A stretch of DNA of 33,675 bases from contig JAEZOA010000103.1 of the NCBI GenBank assembly GCA_023441625.1, positions 1 to 33,675 on the forward strand, read 5' to 3'. This DNA is from Bacillota bacterium. Lineage in GTDB: Bacteria > Bacillota > Clostridia > Acetivibrionales > DSM-1351. Below, piece by piece: positions 25,784 through 33,675 of the stretch. A model generated the notes under the pieces. The model was not told where the DNA came from. It made no database searches and saw only the letters and a program-made list of their open reading frames with translations. Every line of letters begins with the position of its first letter. Positions within the stretch are counted from its first letter, which is position 1. A program made the position numbers and the translations under genes.

Positions 25784-25851
25784 AAACAAACTGTGCTCAC
25801 ATATCCATTGCATCGTGGCGACCAAATTGAATATGCAAATGGTGTTTGTTT
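25784..25851 (-). terminator. Imperfect long hairpin between the transporter ATPase and iadA genes
   Basis: Directly after the ATPase stop, AAACAAAC pairs with GTTTGTTT as an outer stem (25851-25844 with 25791-25784 on the minus strand) and CCATTTGCAT with ATGCAATGG as an inner one. A T-rich stretch TTTGTTTTTGTTTT follows. It may cause partial termination or protect the upstream mRNA, lowering iadA output. Confidence 0.4.
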
Positions 25852-25853
25852 TC

Positions 25854-26576
25854 CTACAATACTTTACTTAGAAATTCCTTTGTTCTTTCGTTTTTAGGGT
25901 TTGAAAATAATTCATTTGGTGCAGCCTCTTCCTTTATTTTTCCTTCATCCATAAATAGCACCCTTGTGCCAACCTCTCTTGCAAAACCCATCTCATGTGT
26001 TACTACAACCATTGTCATTCCTTCTGCAGCAAGCTCCTTCATTACCTCTAGTACCTCTCCAACCATTTCAGGATCGAGTGCAGAGGTTGGCTCGTCAAAC
26101 AGCATAACATCAGGAGACATTGCAAGGGCGCGTACAATTGCAATACGCTGCTTTTGTCCACCTGAAAGCTGTGAAGGATAATTATTTGCTTTTTCCTCAA
26201 GCCCTATTCGTTTTAATAAAAACTTAGCATTGTTTTCTGCTTGTTCTCTTGACTGATTTTTTAACTTTATTGGGCCAAGAGTGATATTATCCAATATCGA
26301 AAGATGTGGAAAAAGATTGAATTGCTGAAACACCATCCCCATCTTCTGCCGCTGCTTGTTAATATTATTATTTTTATCAGTTATATTAACGCCTTCAAAC
26401 ACTATTTTACCATCACTAGGCTGTTCCAACAGGTTTAGGCATCTCAGGAAAGTACTCTTACCAGAGCCACTAGGACCGATAACAACCACTACCTCACCCT
26501 TTTTAATGGAAACATCTATCCCTTGTAAAACGTTCAGCTTTCCAAAACTTTTATGCAAATTATTAACCTCAATCAC
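25854..26576 (-). CDS. Polar amino-acid ABC transporter, ATP-binding protein
   Basis: 240 residues from a GTG at 26576, overlapping the end of the permease gene by 8 bp, with GAGG just before it. Walker A is GPSGSGKST (34-42), the Q-loop FQQFNLFPHLS, the signature LSGGQKQR, Walker B VMLFDEPTSALDPE, and the H-loop VTHEMGFA. All are typical of the GlnQ/ArtP/HisP subfamily. It energises import through the permease encoded upstream. Confidence 0.95.
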   Translation of the reverse strand: MIEVNNLHKSFGKLNVLQGIDVSIKKGEVVVVIGPSGSGKSTFLRCLNLLEQPSDGKIVFEGVNITDKNNNINKQRQKMGMVFQQFNLFPHLSILDNITLGPIKLKNQSREQAENNAKFLLKRIGLEEKANNYPSQLSGGQKQRIAIVRALAMSPDVMLFDEPTSALDPEMVGEVLEVMKELAAEGMTMVVVTHEMGFAREVGTRVLFMDEGKIKEEAAPNELFSNPKNERTKEFLSKVL

Positions 26577-27234
26577 TAGTCCTCATTCTCCTTTCAGCAA
26601 CTCCCAATATTCTAGTCAATGTAAATGTAAGTATGAAATAAATACCTGCTACAACAAGTAAAGGTGCAAACGGTCTGTAAGTTGCTGTTTTTACAATGTC
26701 TGCGCTTCTCATTAACTCAACTATACCTATTACTGAAAGAATAGAGGATTCCTTTATTACAACCACAAACTCATTTCCTAATGCAGGAAGAATATTTCTA
26801 ACAGCCTGTGGTAAAATAATAAACTTCATAGCTTGACCTGTAGTAAAGCCTATAGATCGAGCTGCTTCCATCTGTCCTCTATCCACAGCCTGAATACCAG
26901 CTCGAATTATTTCTGCCACATATGCACCGCTATTTATTGACATTGCAATAACCCCAGGAATAAATCTACTCATCTCTATTCCAAATATAGTAAATGCAGG
27001 GAAGCTAAAGCTAAAGTAAATTATAGAAATCTGAACCAAAAGTGGCGTTCCTCTAATAAATTCTATATAAGCTGATGCAATAAATTTTAATATGCTGTTT
27101 TTGGAGATTTTCATCATCGCTAATATTGTTCCAATAATTACACCAAGTAATACTGTCAAAATTGCTATGATAATAGTGTTTATAGTACCGTTTATAAAAT
27201 AGTATGAATAGTCTTTTATAAATCCAAAATCCAA
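26569..27234 (-). CDS. Polar amino-acid ABC transporter, permease
   Basis: 221 residues from a TTG at 27234, 7 nt after GGAGG. Five hydrophobic helices are visible. The conserved EAA loop is EAARSIGFTTGQAMKFIILPQAVRNILPALGNE in pieces, the contact site for the ATPase. It belongs to the HisM/GlnP family and would work as a homodimer since only one permease gene is present. A hairpin separates it from the binding-protein gene. Confidence 0.95.
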   Translation of the reverse strand: MDFGFIKDYSYYFINGTINTIIIAILTVLLGVIIGTILAMMKISKNSILKFIASAYIEFIRGTPLLVQISIIYFSFSFPAFTIFGIEMSRFIPGVIAMSINSGAYVAEIIRAGIQAVDRGQMEAARSIGFTTGQAMKFIILPQAVRNILPALGNEFVVVIKESSILSVIGIVELMRSADIVKTATYRPFAPLLVVAGIYFILTFTLTRILGVAERRMRTSD

Positions 27235-27257
27235 AATAATACCTCCTATAAGCTTTT

Positions 27258-27295
27258 AAAATAAAAATGAGGGCTGCCTCAAAAGAAACAGCCCT
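27258..27295 (-). terminator. Intra-operon terminator after the binding-protein gene
   Basis: AGGGCTG (27270-27276) pairs with CAGCCCT (27289-27295) over a 12-nt loop. On the minus strand CATTTTTATTTT follows. Partial termination here would make more binding protein than membrane components, a common arrangement. Confidence 0.75.
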
Positions 27296-27313
27296 ATTAC
27301 ATTTAGTTGTTCT

Positions 27314-28114
27314 TTAGTTAGTTACATTTTTATCATTTGCCTCTTGAACAAACTTTTCTATTGAACCATCAGCTATTAACCTATCTATTGTTTTATCTAT
27401 CAACTCCACCAGGTCAGGATTATTTTTCTTTACTGCAATTGCTGAACCACCGGATTCTTCTTCAACTGTAAGTTCAGATAACGCTAAATCATTGTTATTC
27501 TTAACATAACCATTAGCAACTGGCAGTTCTACAACCAATGCATCTATTTTTTTATTCTTTAATTCCATAACCAAATCAGGGATTTTACCTAGTGAAACAA
27601 GGGTAGAATCCTTCATTTGTTCCTTTGCAATATCCTCCTGTGTAGTTCCTAACTGACACCCTACCTTTTTCCCACTTAAATCTGCAATACTTTTTATTTT
27701 ATCCTTATCCTCTGTTCTGACTAATACACCTTGCTTTGCCTCATAATATATCTTTGAGAAGTCTACAGCTTGTCTTCTCTTGGGATCTGGGTTCATTCCG
27801 GCTATAACTATATCAACCTTATCAGTATTGAGTGCAGCTAAAAGTCCATCAAACCCCATATCTACTATTTCAAGCTGGACTCCAATATCCTTTGCAATCT
27901 CCTCTACAATTGAAATATCAATACCTACGACAGTGTCCTTTCCGTCAACTAGAGTATGGTATTCATATGGCGCATAATCTGCGCTTGTGCCTACAACCAA
28001 CTTCCCACTCTTTTCAATTCTATCCATTGTTTTAGTGTCTCCACAACCAGCAATTGATATACTAATTGCTGCAACTATGAATAAGCAAAATACCTTTTTA
28101 AACATACCTTTCAT
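27314..28114 (-). CDS. Amino-acid-binding lipoprotein of the ABC transporter
   Basis: 266 residues, with GGGGGAG before the ATG. A signal peptide ends in the lipobox SIAGC, so Cys24 would be lipidated and the protein tethered outside the membrane. The mature part is a family 3 solute-binding protein: KLVVGTSADYAPYEY, VGIDISIVEEIAKDIG, GFDGLLAALNTDKVDIVIAGM, and RRQAVDFSKIYYEAKQGVLVR in parts. The binding pocket does not let me decide between Glu, Gln, Arg, Lys or cystine. First gene of the unit that continues with permease, ATPase and iadA. Confidence 0.93.
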   Translation of the reverse strand: MKGMFKKVFCLFIVAAISISIAGCGDTKTMDRIEKSGKLVVGTSADYAPYEYHTLVDGKDTVVGIDISIVEEIAKDIGVQLEIVDMGFDGLLAALNTDKVDIVIAGMNPDPKRRQAVDFSKIYYEAKQGVLVRTEDKDKIKSIADLSGKKVGCQLGTTQEDIAKEQMKDSTLVSLGKIPDLVMELKNKKIDALVVELPVANGYVKNNNDLALSELTVEEESGGSAIAVKKNNPDLVELIDKTIDRLIADGSIEKFVQEANDKNVTN

Positions 28115-28158
28115 TTTTTGACTCCCCCTAATGCTTCTATATAATGATATTATAGTTT

Positions 28159-28187
28159 ATTATAATCCATAATGCATAATAATTCAA
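28159..28187 (-). promoter_or_regulatory. Promoter of the amino-acid transporter operon
   Basis: TTGAAT (28187-28182) and TATAAT (28164-28159) on the minus strand with a 17-bp spacer, about 45 bp before the start codon. The remainder of the divergent gap to 28453 is very AT-rich; I see no strong promoter or operator for the gene on the right. Confidence 0.8.
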
Positions 28188-28453
28188 TAAAATGAATAAA
28201 TATTTTGTCGCATATTAGCTTTTTTTGTTTTATATTGTCGTTTTTTTACAATTTAATGAACACTAAAATTAATTAACTATATTTAATATAATTTAAATAG
28301 GAAATATTTTCTACATTACTTTTACTTTGTATATGCCGAAAGCCACTTTTTATAGGTATCTTGCTTTATTTTTTTTAAAAAAGGTATTTTATTCCATCTA
28401 TCTCTCGTATTATATATGTAGCAATAAATTAAATTTCAAGGATGGATAATAAA

Positions 28454-29524
28454 ATGGTGAGAAAATTTCTATGTGTTGGAATGTTGGTAATTACTCTGCT
28501 TCTACAAAGTACAAATAGCTACAGTGTAGACAATAGCTTATCAATAGAAGCTTCTGAAAGTTCTCTTTTTCAACAAGATCAGTCTAAGGATGAGCAGGAA
28601 CGACTAAAAAAAGCTCAAGAGCAACTAAAACTTGATCAAGAACAATTAAAAAAAGCTCAAGAGCAGCTTAAAACTAATCAAGAACAATTAAAAAAAGCCC
28701 AAGAGCAGCTTAAAGCCGATCAAGAACAATTAAAAAAAGCCCAAGAACAGCTTAAAGCCGATCAAGAACAGTTAAAAAAAGACCAAGAACAGTTTAAAAG
28801 GGCTACGGAAAATTTAGATATTCAAAATAAAATCAAAAAATTAAGCTCAGAAATTAATAGCAGTAACTATCTGAGTTACATGAAAAAATTAGGCTACTAT
28901 AAGAATGTTTATCCAAAGGATGAAAAGCTAAATATCCGAAATACTCTACTGCTATTTCAGAGTGATCATAATATGAGTGTAACTGGTAAATGGGATGAGG
29001 CGACAAAGTCAATGCTAATTGCCAGGCTTTTAAGTTCAGAGTATACATATATGGATACAATAAAAACTGCCCCTTCAAAGGGAAAATGGATTGTAATAAA
29101 TAAAACAAAAAGAACATTAACACTTTATGAAGGTTCAAAAGTTGTTAAAAAATATGCTGTCGCAGTTGGAAATCCAGCCTCTCTTACAAAATCAGGCAAG
29201 TTCATTATAACAAGCAAGATTGTTGACCCTGATTGGGGTGGCGGTGGATTTGCAGATCCAGTAAAGGGTGGAACACCAGAAAATCCTCTTGGAAGCAGGT
29301 GGCTTGGAATTAATAGAACCGATGGCTCATATGGCATACATGGAACCAACTCTTTTTATTCAATTGGAACATATGCATCACATGGCTGTATAAGGATGCA
29401 AAACTATTGCGTTGAAGAACTGTTCCCTCTTGTTCCAATGAAAGCAAATGTCTGGGTCGGTACAGAAACAGAATTAAAGAAGTGGGGTATAACTCAAAAA
29501 CCGTTTGAAATTAAGAAAAGTTGA
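28454..29524 (+). CDS. L,D-transpeptidase (YkuD) with coiled-coil stalk
   Basis: 356 residues from the ATG at 28454, chosen over 28442 because AAGGATGG sits before it. A signal peptide covers ~1-25 (VRKFLCVGMLVITLLLQST). Residues ~51-120 are a highly charged coiled coil of 14-residue repeats (LKKAQEQLKADQEQ), four nearly perfect and one worn. A PG_binding_1-like domain follows (~125-195, IRNTLLLFQSDHNMSVTGKWDEAT in pieces). The YkuD domain fills ~205-345, with His296 and the motif SHGCIRM whose Cys312 is the nucleophile. These enzymes make 3-3 cross-links in peptidoglycan or attach proteins to it, and resist most penicillins. The stalk probably sets its distance from the membrane. Confidence 0.93.
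   Translation: MVRKFLCVGMLVITLLLQSTNSYSVDNSLSIEASESSLFQQDQSKDEQERLKKAQEQLKLDQEQLKKAQEQLKTNQEQLKKAQEQLKADQEQLKKAQEQLKADQEQLKKDQEQFKRATENLDIQNKIKKLSSEINSSNYLSYMKKLGYYKNVYPKDEKLNIRNTLLLFQSDHNMSVTGKWDEATKSMLIARLLSSEYTYMDTIKTAPSKGKWIVINKTKRTLTLYEGSKVVKKYAVAVGNPASLTKSGKFIITSKIVDPDWGGGGFADPVKGGTPENPLGSRWLGINRTDGSYGIHGTNSFYSIGTYASHGCIRMQNYCVEELFPLVPMKANVWVGTETELKKWGITQKPFEIKKS
28604..28813 (+). repeat. 42-bp in-frame tandem repeats coding for the coiled coil
   Basis: Four units of 42 bp (28604-28771) and a degenerate fifth (28772-28813) code for the 14-residue LKKAQEQLKxDQEQ motif. The middle copies are almost identical in DNA, including codon choice, which suggests recent duplication and a length that may vary between strains. 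Confidence 0.9.
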
Positions 29525-29569
29525 AAATTAATATAAAAACAGTTATTCTTGTTATAATTGAATATTTTA

Positions 29570-29598
29570 TTGAATTTTAATTATTAATATGTTAAAAT
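29570..29598 (+). promoter_or_regulatory. Promoter of asd
   Basis: TTGAAT (29570-29575) and TAAAAT (29593-29598), 17 bp apart. The leader of about 125 nt to the ATG shows no lysine-riboswitch or T-box features that I recognise. Confidence 0.7.
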
Positions 29599-29731
29599 AC
29601 ACAGTACAAACACATTTGTCATTGAATGACGGACATTATTTAATATTTTTATTGAGATTATTCAAACTGTATAATCAACATTAATATTAGAAATATTTAT
29701 TCTTGATTTTTAGGATTGGAGGGCATAATAG

Positions 29732-30817
29732 ATGTCAAAATTAAAGGTTGGTATAATTGGTGGTACTGGTATGGTTGGACAAAGATTTATTTCACTTCTT
29801 GAAAATCATCCATGGTTTGAAGTTGTTGCTATAGCTGCAAGTGGAAAATCAGAAGGAAAAACTTACTATCAGGCTGTAGAGGATCGCTGGAAAATGTCTA
29901 CACCAATACCTGAAGGTGTTAAAAATATTGTGATTAAAAATGCTACAGATAACGTAAAAGAAATCTGTGACGAAGTTGACTTTGTTTTCAGTGCTGTTGA
30001 TATGAAAAAGGATGAAATAAAGAAACTTGAAGAAGAATACGCTAGGCATGAAACTCCTGTAGTTTCAAACAATTCAGCTCATAGATGGACTCCTGATGTA
30101 CCTATGCTTATTCCTGAAATAAATGCTGATCATGTTAAGGTTATAGACAGTCAGAGAAAAAGACTCGGTACAAAGAATGGCTTTATTGCTGTTAAACCAA
30201 ACTGTTCTATTCAAAGCTATGTTCCTGCACTGTCACCTCTAATGAATTTTGGTATAAAAAATGTTGTTGCTTGTACTTATCAAGCAATCTCAGGTGCTGG
30301 TAAGAACTTTACTGATTGGCCAGAGATGATTGATAATGTAATACCTTATATTGGCGGAGAAGAAGAGAAAAGTGAACAGGAACCTCTCAAAATCTGGGGC
30401 TCAGTAGTAGATGGTGAAATTGTAAAGGTATCTACACCATTAATTACTACTCAGTGTATAAGAGTACCTGTCATCGATGGTCATCTTGCTGCTGTATTTG
30501 TTTCTTTTGATAAGAAGCCATCAAAGGAAGAAATCCTAGAAATCTGGGAGAAATATAATGGAGAACCTCAGTTACTTGAACTACCTAGCGCACCAAAGCA
30601 ATTTGTAAAGTACTTTGAAGAGGATAACAGACCTCAGACACGTCTTGACAGAGATATTGAAAATGGAATGGGAATATCTGTTGGAAGACTACGTGAGGAT
30701 AGTTTATATGATTATAAGTTCGTTTGTCTTTCACATAATACAGTACGTGGCGCTGCAGGTGGTGCAGTTTTAATGGCTGAATATCTTAAAGCAAAAGGCT
30801 ATATCCAATCAAAATAA
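29732..30817 (+). CDS. asd: Aspartate-semialdehyde dehydrogenase
   Basis: 361 residues. Reduces aspartyl phosphate to aspartate semialdehyde with NADPH, the branch point to lysine/diaminopimelate, threonine and methionine. GGAGGG lies just before the ATG. GIIGGTGMVGQRF is the nucleotide-binding loop; Cys158 in KPNCSIQS is the nucleophile and His251 in VIDGHLAAVF the base. The length and the short KPNCS motif place it with the archaeal/fungal-type branch rather than the usual bacterial E. coli type; this branch also occurs in Clostridia. It has its own promoter and terminator. Diaminopimelate links it to wall synthesis, though nothing beyond position connects it to its neighbours. Confidence 0.95.
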   Translation: MSKLKVGIIGGTGMVGQRFISLLENHPWFEVVAIAASGKSEGKTYYQAVEDRWKMSTPIPEGVKNIVIKNATDNVKEICDEVDFVFSAVDMKKDEIKKLEEEYARHETPVVSNNSAHRWTPDVPMLIPEINADHVKVIDSQRKRLGTKNGFIAVKPNCSIQSYVPALSPLMNFGIKNVVACTYQAISGAGKNFTDWPEMIDNVIPYIGGEEEKSEQEPLKIWGSVVDGEIVKVSTPLITTQCIRVPVIDGHLAAVFVSFDKKPSKEEILEIWEKYNGEPQLLELPSAPKQFVKYFEEDNRPQTRLDRDIENGMGISVGRLREDSLYDYKFVCLSHNTVRGAAGGAVLMAEYLKAKGYIQSK

Positions 30818-30855
30818 AGTAAATAACCATAAACTTTACGGCAGCTTATGCCGAT

Positions 30856-30887
30856 AAAAAAGCTAGGTGTACTAACCTAGCTTTTTT
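30856..30887 (+). terminator. Rho-independent terminator of asd
   Basis: A perfect 13-bp stem (AAAAAAGCTAGGT with ACCTAGCTTTTTT) over the loop GTACTA, ending in six T. The A-run on the left makes it usable from the other strand as well. Confidence 0.93.
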
Positions 30888-30893
30888 ATTAAT

Positions 30894-30927
30894 ATAAGCA
30901 ATGTTGGCTTGCCAACTTGCGTTGTTT
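30894..30927 (+). repeat. 34-bp post-terminator element, copy 2
   Basis: Reverse complement of 1645-1678 with one mismatch. It starts 6 nt after the asd terminator stem. The core GTTGGC-TT-GCCAAC could form a cruciform or bind a dimeric protein. It has no flanking target-site duplication that I can see. Confidence 0.85.
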
Positions 30928-30930
30928 ATT

Positions 30931-30954
30931 ATATTTATATTTATATTTATATTT
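30931..30954 (+). repeat. Hexanucleotide repeat (ATATTT)4
   Basis: Four perfect ATATTT units about 60 bp before the start of the following gene, in its likely promoter region. Such runs can change in number by slippage. Confidence 0.9.
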
Positions 30955-31012
30955 ATTAGCCAACTAAGTTTATATGTTAATGTTCATATTCTGTAATTAA
31001 AGGAGAACCCTC

Positions 31013-33475
31013 ATGAGTATAAAATCAGAATTTGCAGGCCAATATTCTTCAAAGCAAGATGAATTATTAATATATGAAGGTGGAAGAACCTCTTCTATTA
31101 TTTTAATGCTAAAAGGAAAAATTGATGTTTTTCTATCACCCTTTGATAGTATTTTAAACGAAGATGAATCCATTATATCTAAAAGCTGCCGCCTTTTTAC
31201 ATTAGACCAGAACACTTTTCTAAGTGTCAATGATATTTTAAGAAATGGACAGAATTCATTTAGCTTAAAGGCAAAGGAAGCCTGCACTTTGTATTGCTTC
31301 CCTGCAACTTCATTAACCGGAATTAAAAATATAACAGCTACACAAAAAGATTATTCTACCTATATTGTATCTTCATTAGCAACCCTAATAGATCATAGCT
31401 ATACTGCATACCAGAAGCTAATACCTATCTATCAGAGTATAAATACATTAACACAGAATTTATATGTCTATTATTGGGCTATTAAGGACAAATATTATTT
31501 TCAGCATAATGAAAACATTGAAAATCTCGATTTGTATCAGGAAATATATGAGGTTGCCAAAAATTCTAATCAATCATTCTTTCCTTTAGATTCAGAGTCT
31601 TTACAAGCTCAATATGATATCCCAAATTCTCAAGATATGGAAGCCGAGATAGACACTCTAGGGATTGAATACTTTTCAAGGCTGCTAAACGTACCATTAG
31701 ATCAAAGAAAAGGATTTTTTAATTGTGATGAAATCGTATGCGAATACCATATTCAAAAGGGGTCGGAATTTTTAGATTTTTTGACAAATGCTAATAAGAG
31801 CCTTCTTTCCTCGATATTTAAAAATATTGATTCTCTTTATATGTCTGCTAATAATTTAATTTTTACATATGGAAGAATTATTGTGGATTCTAAGGACGAT
31901 AAGGAAGCAGCAATAAATGTATTAAATATACTAAAGCAAGCAATTGATATATTAGCAAATACTATTGAAAAGCTACAAAATGAATTTGATTGTTATACAT
32001 CCTTTAACCTTTCTGAACTAACTGAATACTATGAAATAATTAAGTCAAAAGCTTCTATCACTCAGACCACATCTAATTCTGAAGATATTTCAAACATATC
32101 AGAATTACCACAGGAATTAGAAAACAGCCTTGAGAAAATTTTAAAATACTGTTCCTGCTCTCAAGATAAGATAGATAGCTTCAACAAAATGCTCGGACAG
32201 TTTAGAGCTACAAAGGATAAAAGTTCTTCTAATCCAGATATCAGAGAACTACGTACTTCAATTACAAATGACTTTTTTATGGCATATGATGAGGCATTTA
32301 AAAGAGCTCAAAAGGAAGGTCACTGTCCAAAGCTTATTAGTATGTTTCTCAACTTCGGTTACATGGATGAGCGTTTGTTGACAAAGGAGCAGACCATAAC
32401 CTTATATAGACTTTGTGATAAAGAGTATTCCAGCTCAGGTTATTCTATTTATAGTACTAAAGGCTGGTTAGAACAAATATATCAAAATAAAAAGGATCCA
32501 TCTATTAATGACTTTGGACAAGACTATTTTGATGTGTTCAGAGAGATGAAAAAGAAAAAAATTGTTACAGATCAGGATAAGCCAGCTTATGATAAGGATT
32601 TTAATGCTAAAACGAGTTTTGAGATAAATAATATGATTAAGACAAATCAAAAGGTTTGTCATGGACAAATGAGCAGCTACTTCCCTATCCTATATAAAGA
32701 TATTATAACTCGTGACTTAGAAAAGGCAGTGGTTACCCCAACTAAAATACAACATGCTATTGATAATTTATTATCAGTTGATTTTTCGATTTTTTATAGA
32801 GAAATTTGGTATAAAAACGAGCTAAAGGGCATTGAAAAAGAACCGATAATGAAGGAAATCCTGCCTGATATTATCATTGTTCCTACTTTTGGTTCCCGTG
32901 GTTCTTTGTGGCAGGAGATAACTGGTAGAGGTAGAAATACCCCAGGACGATTTATTTTACCCGCATTCACAGATGAGAATATTTCTGATATTATTTTAAA
33001 GCTTATTGGCGCCTTTCGTTGGGAATTATGCCGAACTATGATGGGAGTTGCCTGGAACGATATAACTGAGAAATCGTTGACCTCTGAGTACACTGACTAC
33101 ATTCAGTTTTATAAGAAAAATCATGATTTGACTGAAGATGCTAAAGATAAGATAAAGGTTCAGATTCAGAAGAATAGAAACATGATGAAGGATATTTTTA
33201 CAAGCGACTATGATACCTGGATTAATTATGAATCAAAAGGCATCCTGCGACTAAATAAAGTAGCACGTTCTATCCTATTTCGTTATTGCATATTGCCAAA
33301 GGAAACCCGAAGTACACTTGCAAAACAGCCTGCATTTAGTGACTTAGCAATGCAGCTAAATGTTTCAAGAGCAAAAACCGCAAAATCCTTAACTGGCAAG
33401 TACAATAAATTATTTAAGGATGAGCCAATGGATAAGGATATGGAATTGAACTTAATTTATTATAGAGATTTGTAA
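31013..33475 (+). CDS. Large protein with cyclic-nucleotide-binding-like N-terminus, function unknown
   Basis: 820 residues, with AAAGGAG before the ATG. Residues ~10-110 read like a cNMP-binding/cupin-type beta roll (LIYEGGRTSSIILMLKGKIDVFL in parts, then FLSVNDILRNGQNSFSLKAKEACTLYCFP), though the phosphate-binding cassette of true CRP-like domains is not evident. Residues ~120-520 are mostly helical with no motif I know. A more conserved-looking block follows at ~600-700, with DIIIVPTFGSRGSLWQEITGRGRNTPGRF in pieces and LIGAFRWELCRTMMGVAW. The end (about 755-800) contains FSDLAMQLNVSRAKTAKSL, which could be a helix-turn-helix or a helical bundle. There is no signal peptide or membrane helix, so it is probably cytoplasmic. 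It is transcribed alone. I do not recognise a named family and give no function. Confidence 0.8.
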   Translation: MSIKSEFAGQYSSKQDELLIYEGGRTSSIILMLKGKIDVFLSPFDSILNEDESIISKSCRLFTLDQNTFLSVNDILRNGQNSFSLKAKEACTLYCFPATSLTGIKNITATQKDYSTYIVSSLATLIDHSYTAYQKLIPIYQSINTLTQNLYVYYWAIKDKYYFQHNENIENLDLYQEIYEVAKNSNQSFFPLDSESLQAQYDIPNSQDMEAEIDTLGIEYFSRLLNVPLDQRKGFFNCDEIVCEYHIQKGSEFLDFLTNANKSLLSSIFKNIDSLYMSANNLIFTYGRIIVDSKDDKEAAINVLNILKQAIDILANTIEKLQNEFDCYTSFNLSELTEYYEIIKSKASITQTTSNSEDISNISELPQELENSLEKILKYCSCSQDKIDSFNKMLGQFRATKDKSSSNPDIRELRTSITNDFFMAYDEAFKRAQKEGHCPKLISMFLNFGYMDERLLTKEQTITLYRLCDKEYSSSGYSIYSTKGWLEQIYQNKKDPSINDFGQDYFDVFREMKKKKIVTDQDKPAYDKDFNAKTSFEINNMIKTNQKVCHGQMSSYFPILYKDIITRDLEKAVVTPTKIQHAIDNLLSVDFSIFYREIWYKNELKGIEKEPIMKEILPDIIIVPTFGSRGSLWQEITGRGRNTPGRFILPAFTDENISDIILKLIGAFRWELCRTMMGVAWNDITEKSLTSEYTDYIQFYKKNHDLTEDAKDKIKVQIQKNRNMMKDIFTSDYDTWINYESKGILRLNKVARSILFRYCILPKETRSTLAKQPAFSDLAMQLNVSRAKTAKSLTGKYNKLFKDEPMDKDMELNLIYYRDL

Positions 33476-33486
33476 ATATCACCCTT

Positions 33487-33520
33487 AAAAGCAAAAACAA
33501 GTATAAGTTTTTGCTTTTTT
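33487..33520 (+). terminator. Rho-independent terminator of the 820-residue protein gene
   Basis: AAAAGCAAAAAC pairs with GTTTTTGCTTTT over an 8-nt loop and ends in a T-run. Beyond it, to the end of the window, I see no gene. Confidence 0.9.
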
Positions 33521-33675
33521 CACCGATATACTTATTAGTTATTTATGCAAAGTCCAGCGGTTAAATGTCAATAGCCAACTGGAAAAAAGTTTTGAATAAA
33601 GAGCAGGTTTTTGCTCCAAAAAGCATAAAAAATCTACACACTAATAAGCCTACCCTTACTCATTTGTAAAATGTG

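Noticed and set aside
29599..29731. Lysine riboswitch or T-box in the asd leader
   Set aside because: At about 125 nt with no recognisable conserved motif or terminator-antiterminator pair, it does not fit either class.
33521..33675. Start of a further gene at the window end
   Set aside because: No open frame with a ribosome site. Only short A/T runs and a weak GAGCAGG-rich hairpin are visible.

Overview
The window is AT-rich DNA from a low-GC Gram-positive anaerobe of the Clostridia, possibly near the Lachnospirales. The signs are strong GGAGG-type ribosome sites, TTGAAT-N17-TATAAT promoters, an S-layer-homology (SLH) protein, a pyruvate formate-lyase activase, and an H-NOX domain of the type known from anaerobic Firmicutes. 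I see no rRNA, tRNA, CRISPR array, phage gene or intact insertion sequence. || Layout. 1-1.6 kb: an SLH surface protein (minus strand) behind a long leader built of three 92-bp tandem repeats. 1.7-14 kb: an H-NOX chemoreceptor, a 2851-residue cyclic beta-1,2-glucan synthase and a divergent membrane chemoreceptor. 14.2-19.2 kb: a response regulator, histidine kinase, ABC ATPase and FtsX-type permease, a Bce/Van-like envelope-stress module with an operator-like inverted repeat before the transporter genes. 19.2-20.5 kb: an exported RCC1-repeat protein. 21.0-21.7 kb: a YefM/RelE-type toxin-antitoxin pair with its own promoter and terminator. 21.8-23.0 kb: pflA with a small membrane protein. 23.1-24.4 kb: an M48 membrane metalloprotease. 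24.6-28.1 kb: a polar amino-acid ABC transporter with an isoaspartyl dipeptidase. 28.4-33.5 kb, plus strand: an L,D-transpeptidase with a repeat-built coiled coil, aspartate-semialdehyde dehydrogenase, and an 820-residue protein with a cyclic-nucleotide-binding-like N-terminus and otherwise unknown function. || How the parts work together. Much of the region concerns the cell surface and its sensing: S-layer anchoring, glucan synthesis and export, peptidoglycan cross-linking, envelope-stress sensing and gas/oxygen chemotaxis. The amino-acid transporter and IadA form a peptide-scavenging unit. || The most unusual signals are: (1) the SLH leader, where seven alternating complementary 9-nt arms can fold in two registers that free or hide the gene's own Shine-Dalgarno, overlaid by three overlapping 35-codon ORFs, the last ending on the gene's start codon; (2) a 34-bp element present twice, 29 kb apart, each time a few bases after a rho-independent terminator and in the same orientation relative to the terminated gene; (3) an H-NOX domain that keeps the full O2-binding pocket in an apparent anaerobe; (4) a response regulator whose Shine-Dalgarno fits an AUU start better than the upstream AUG.
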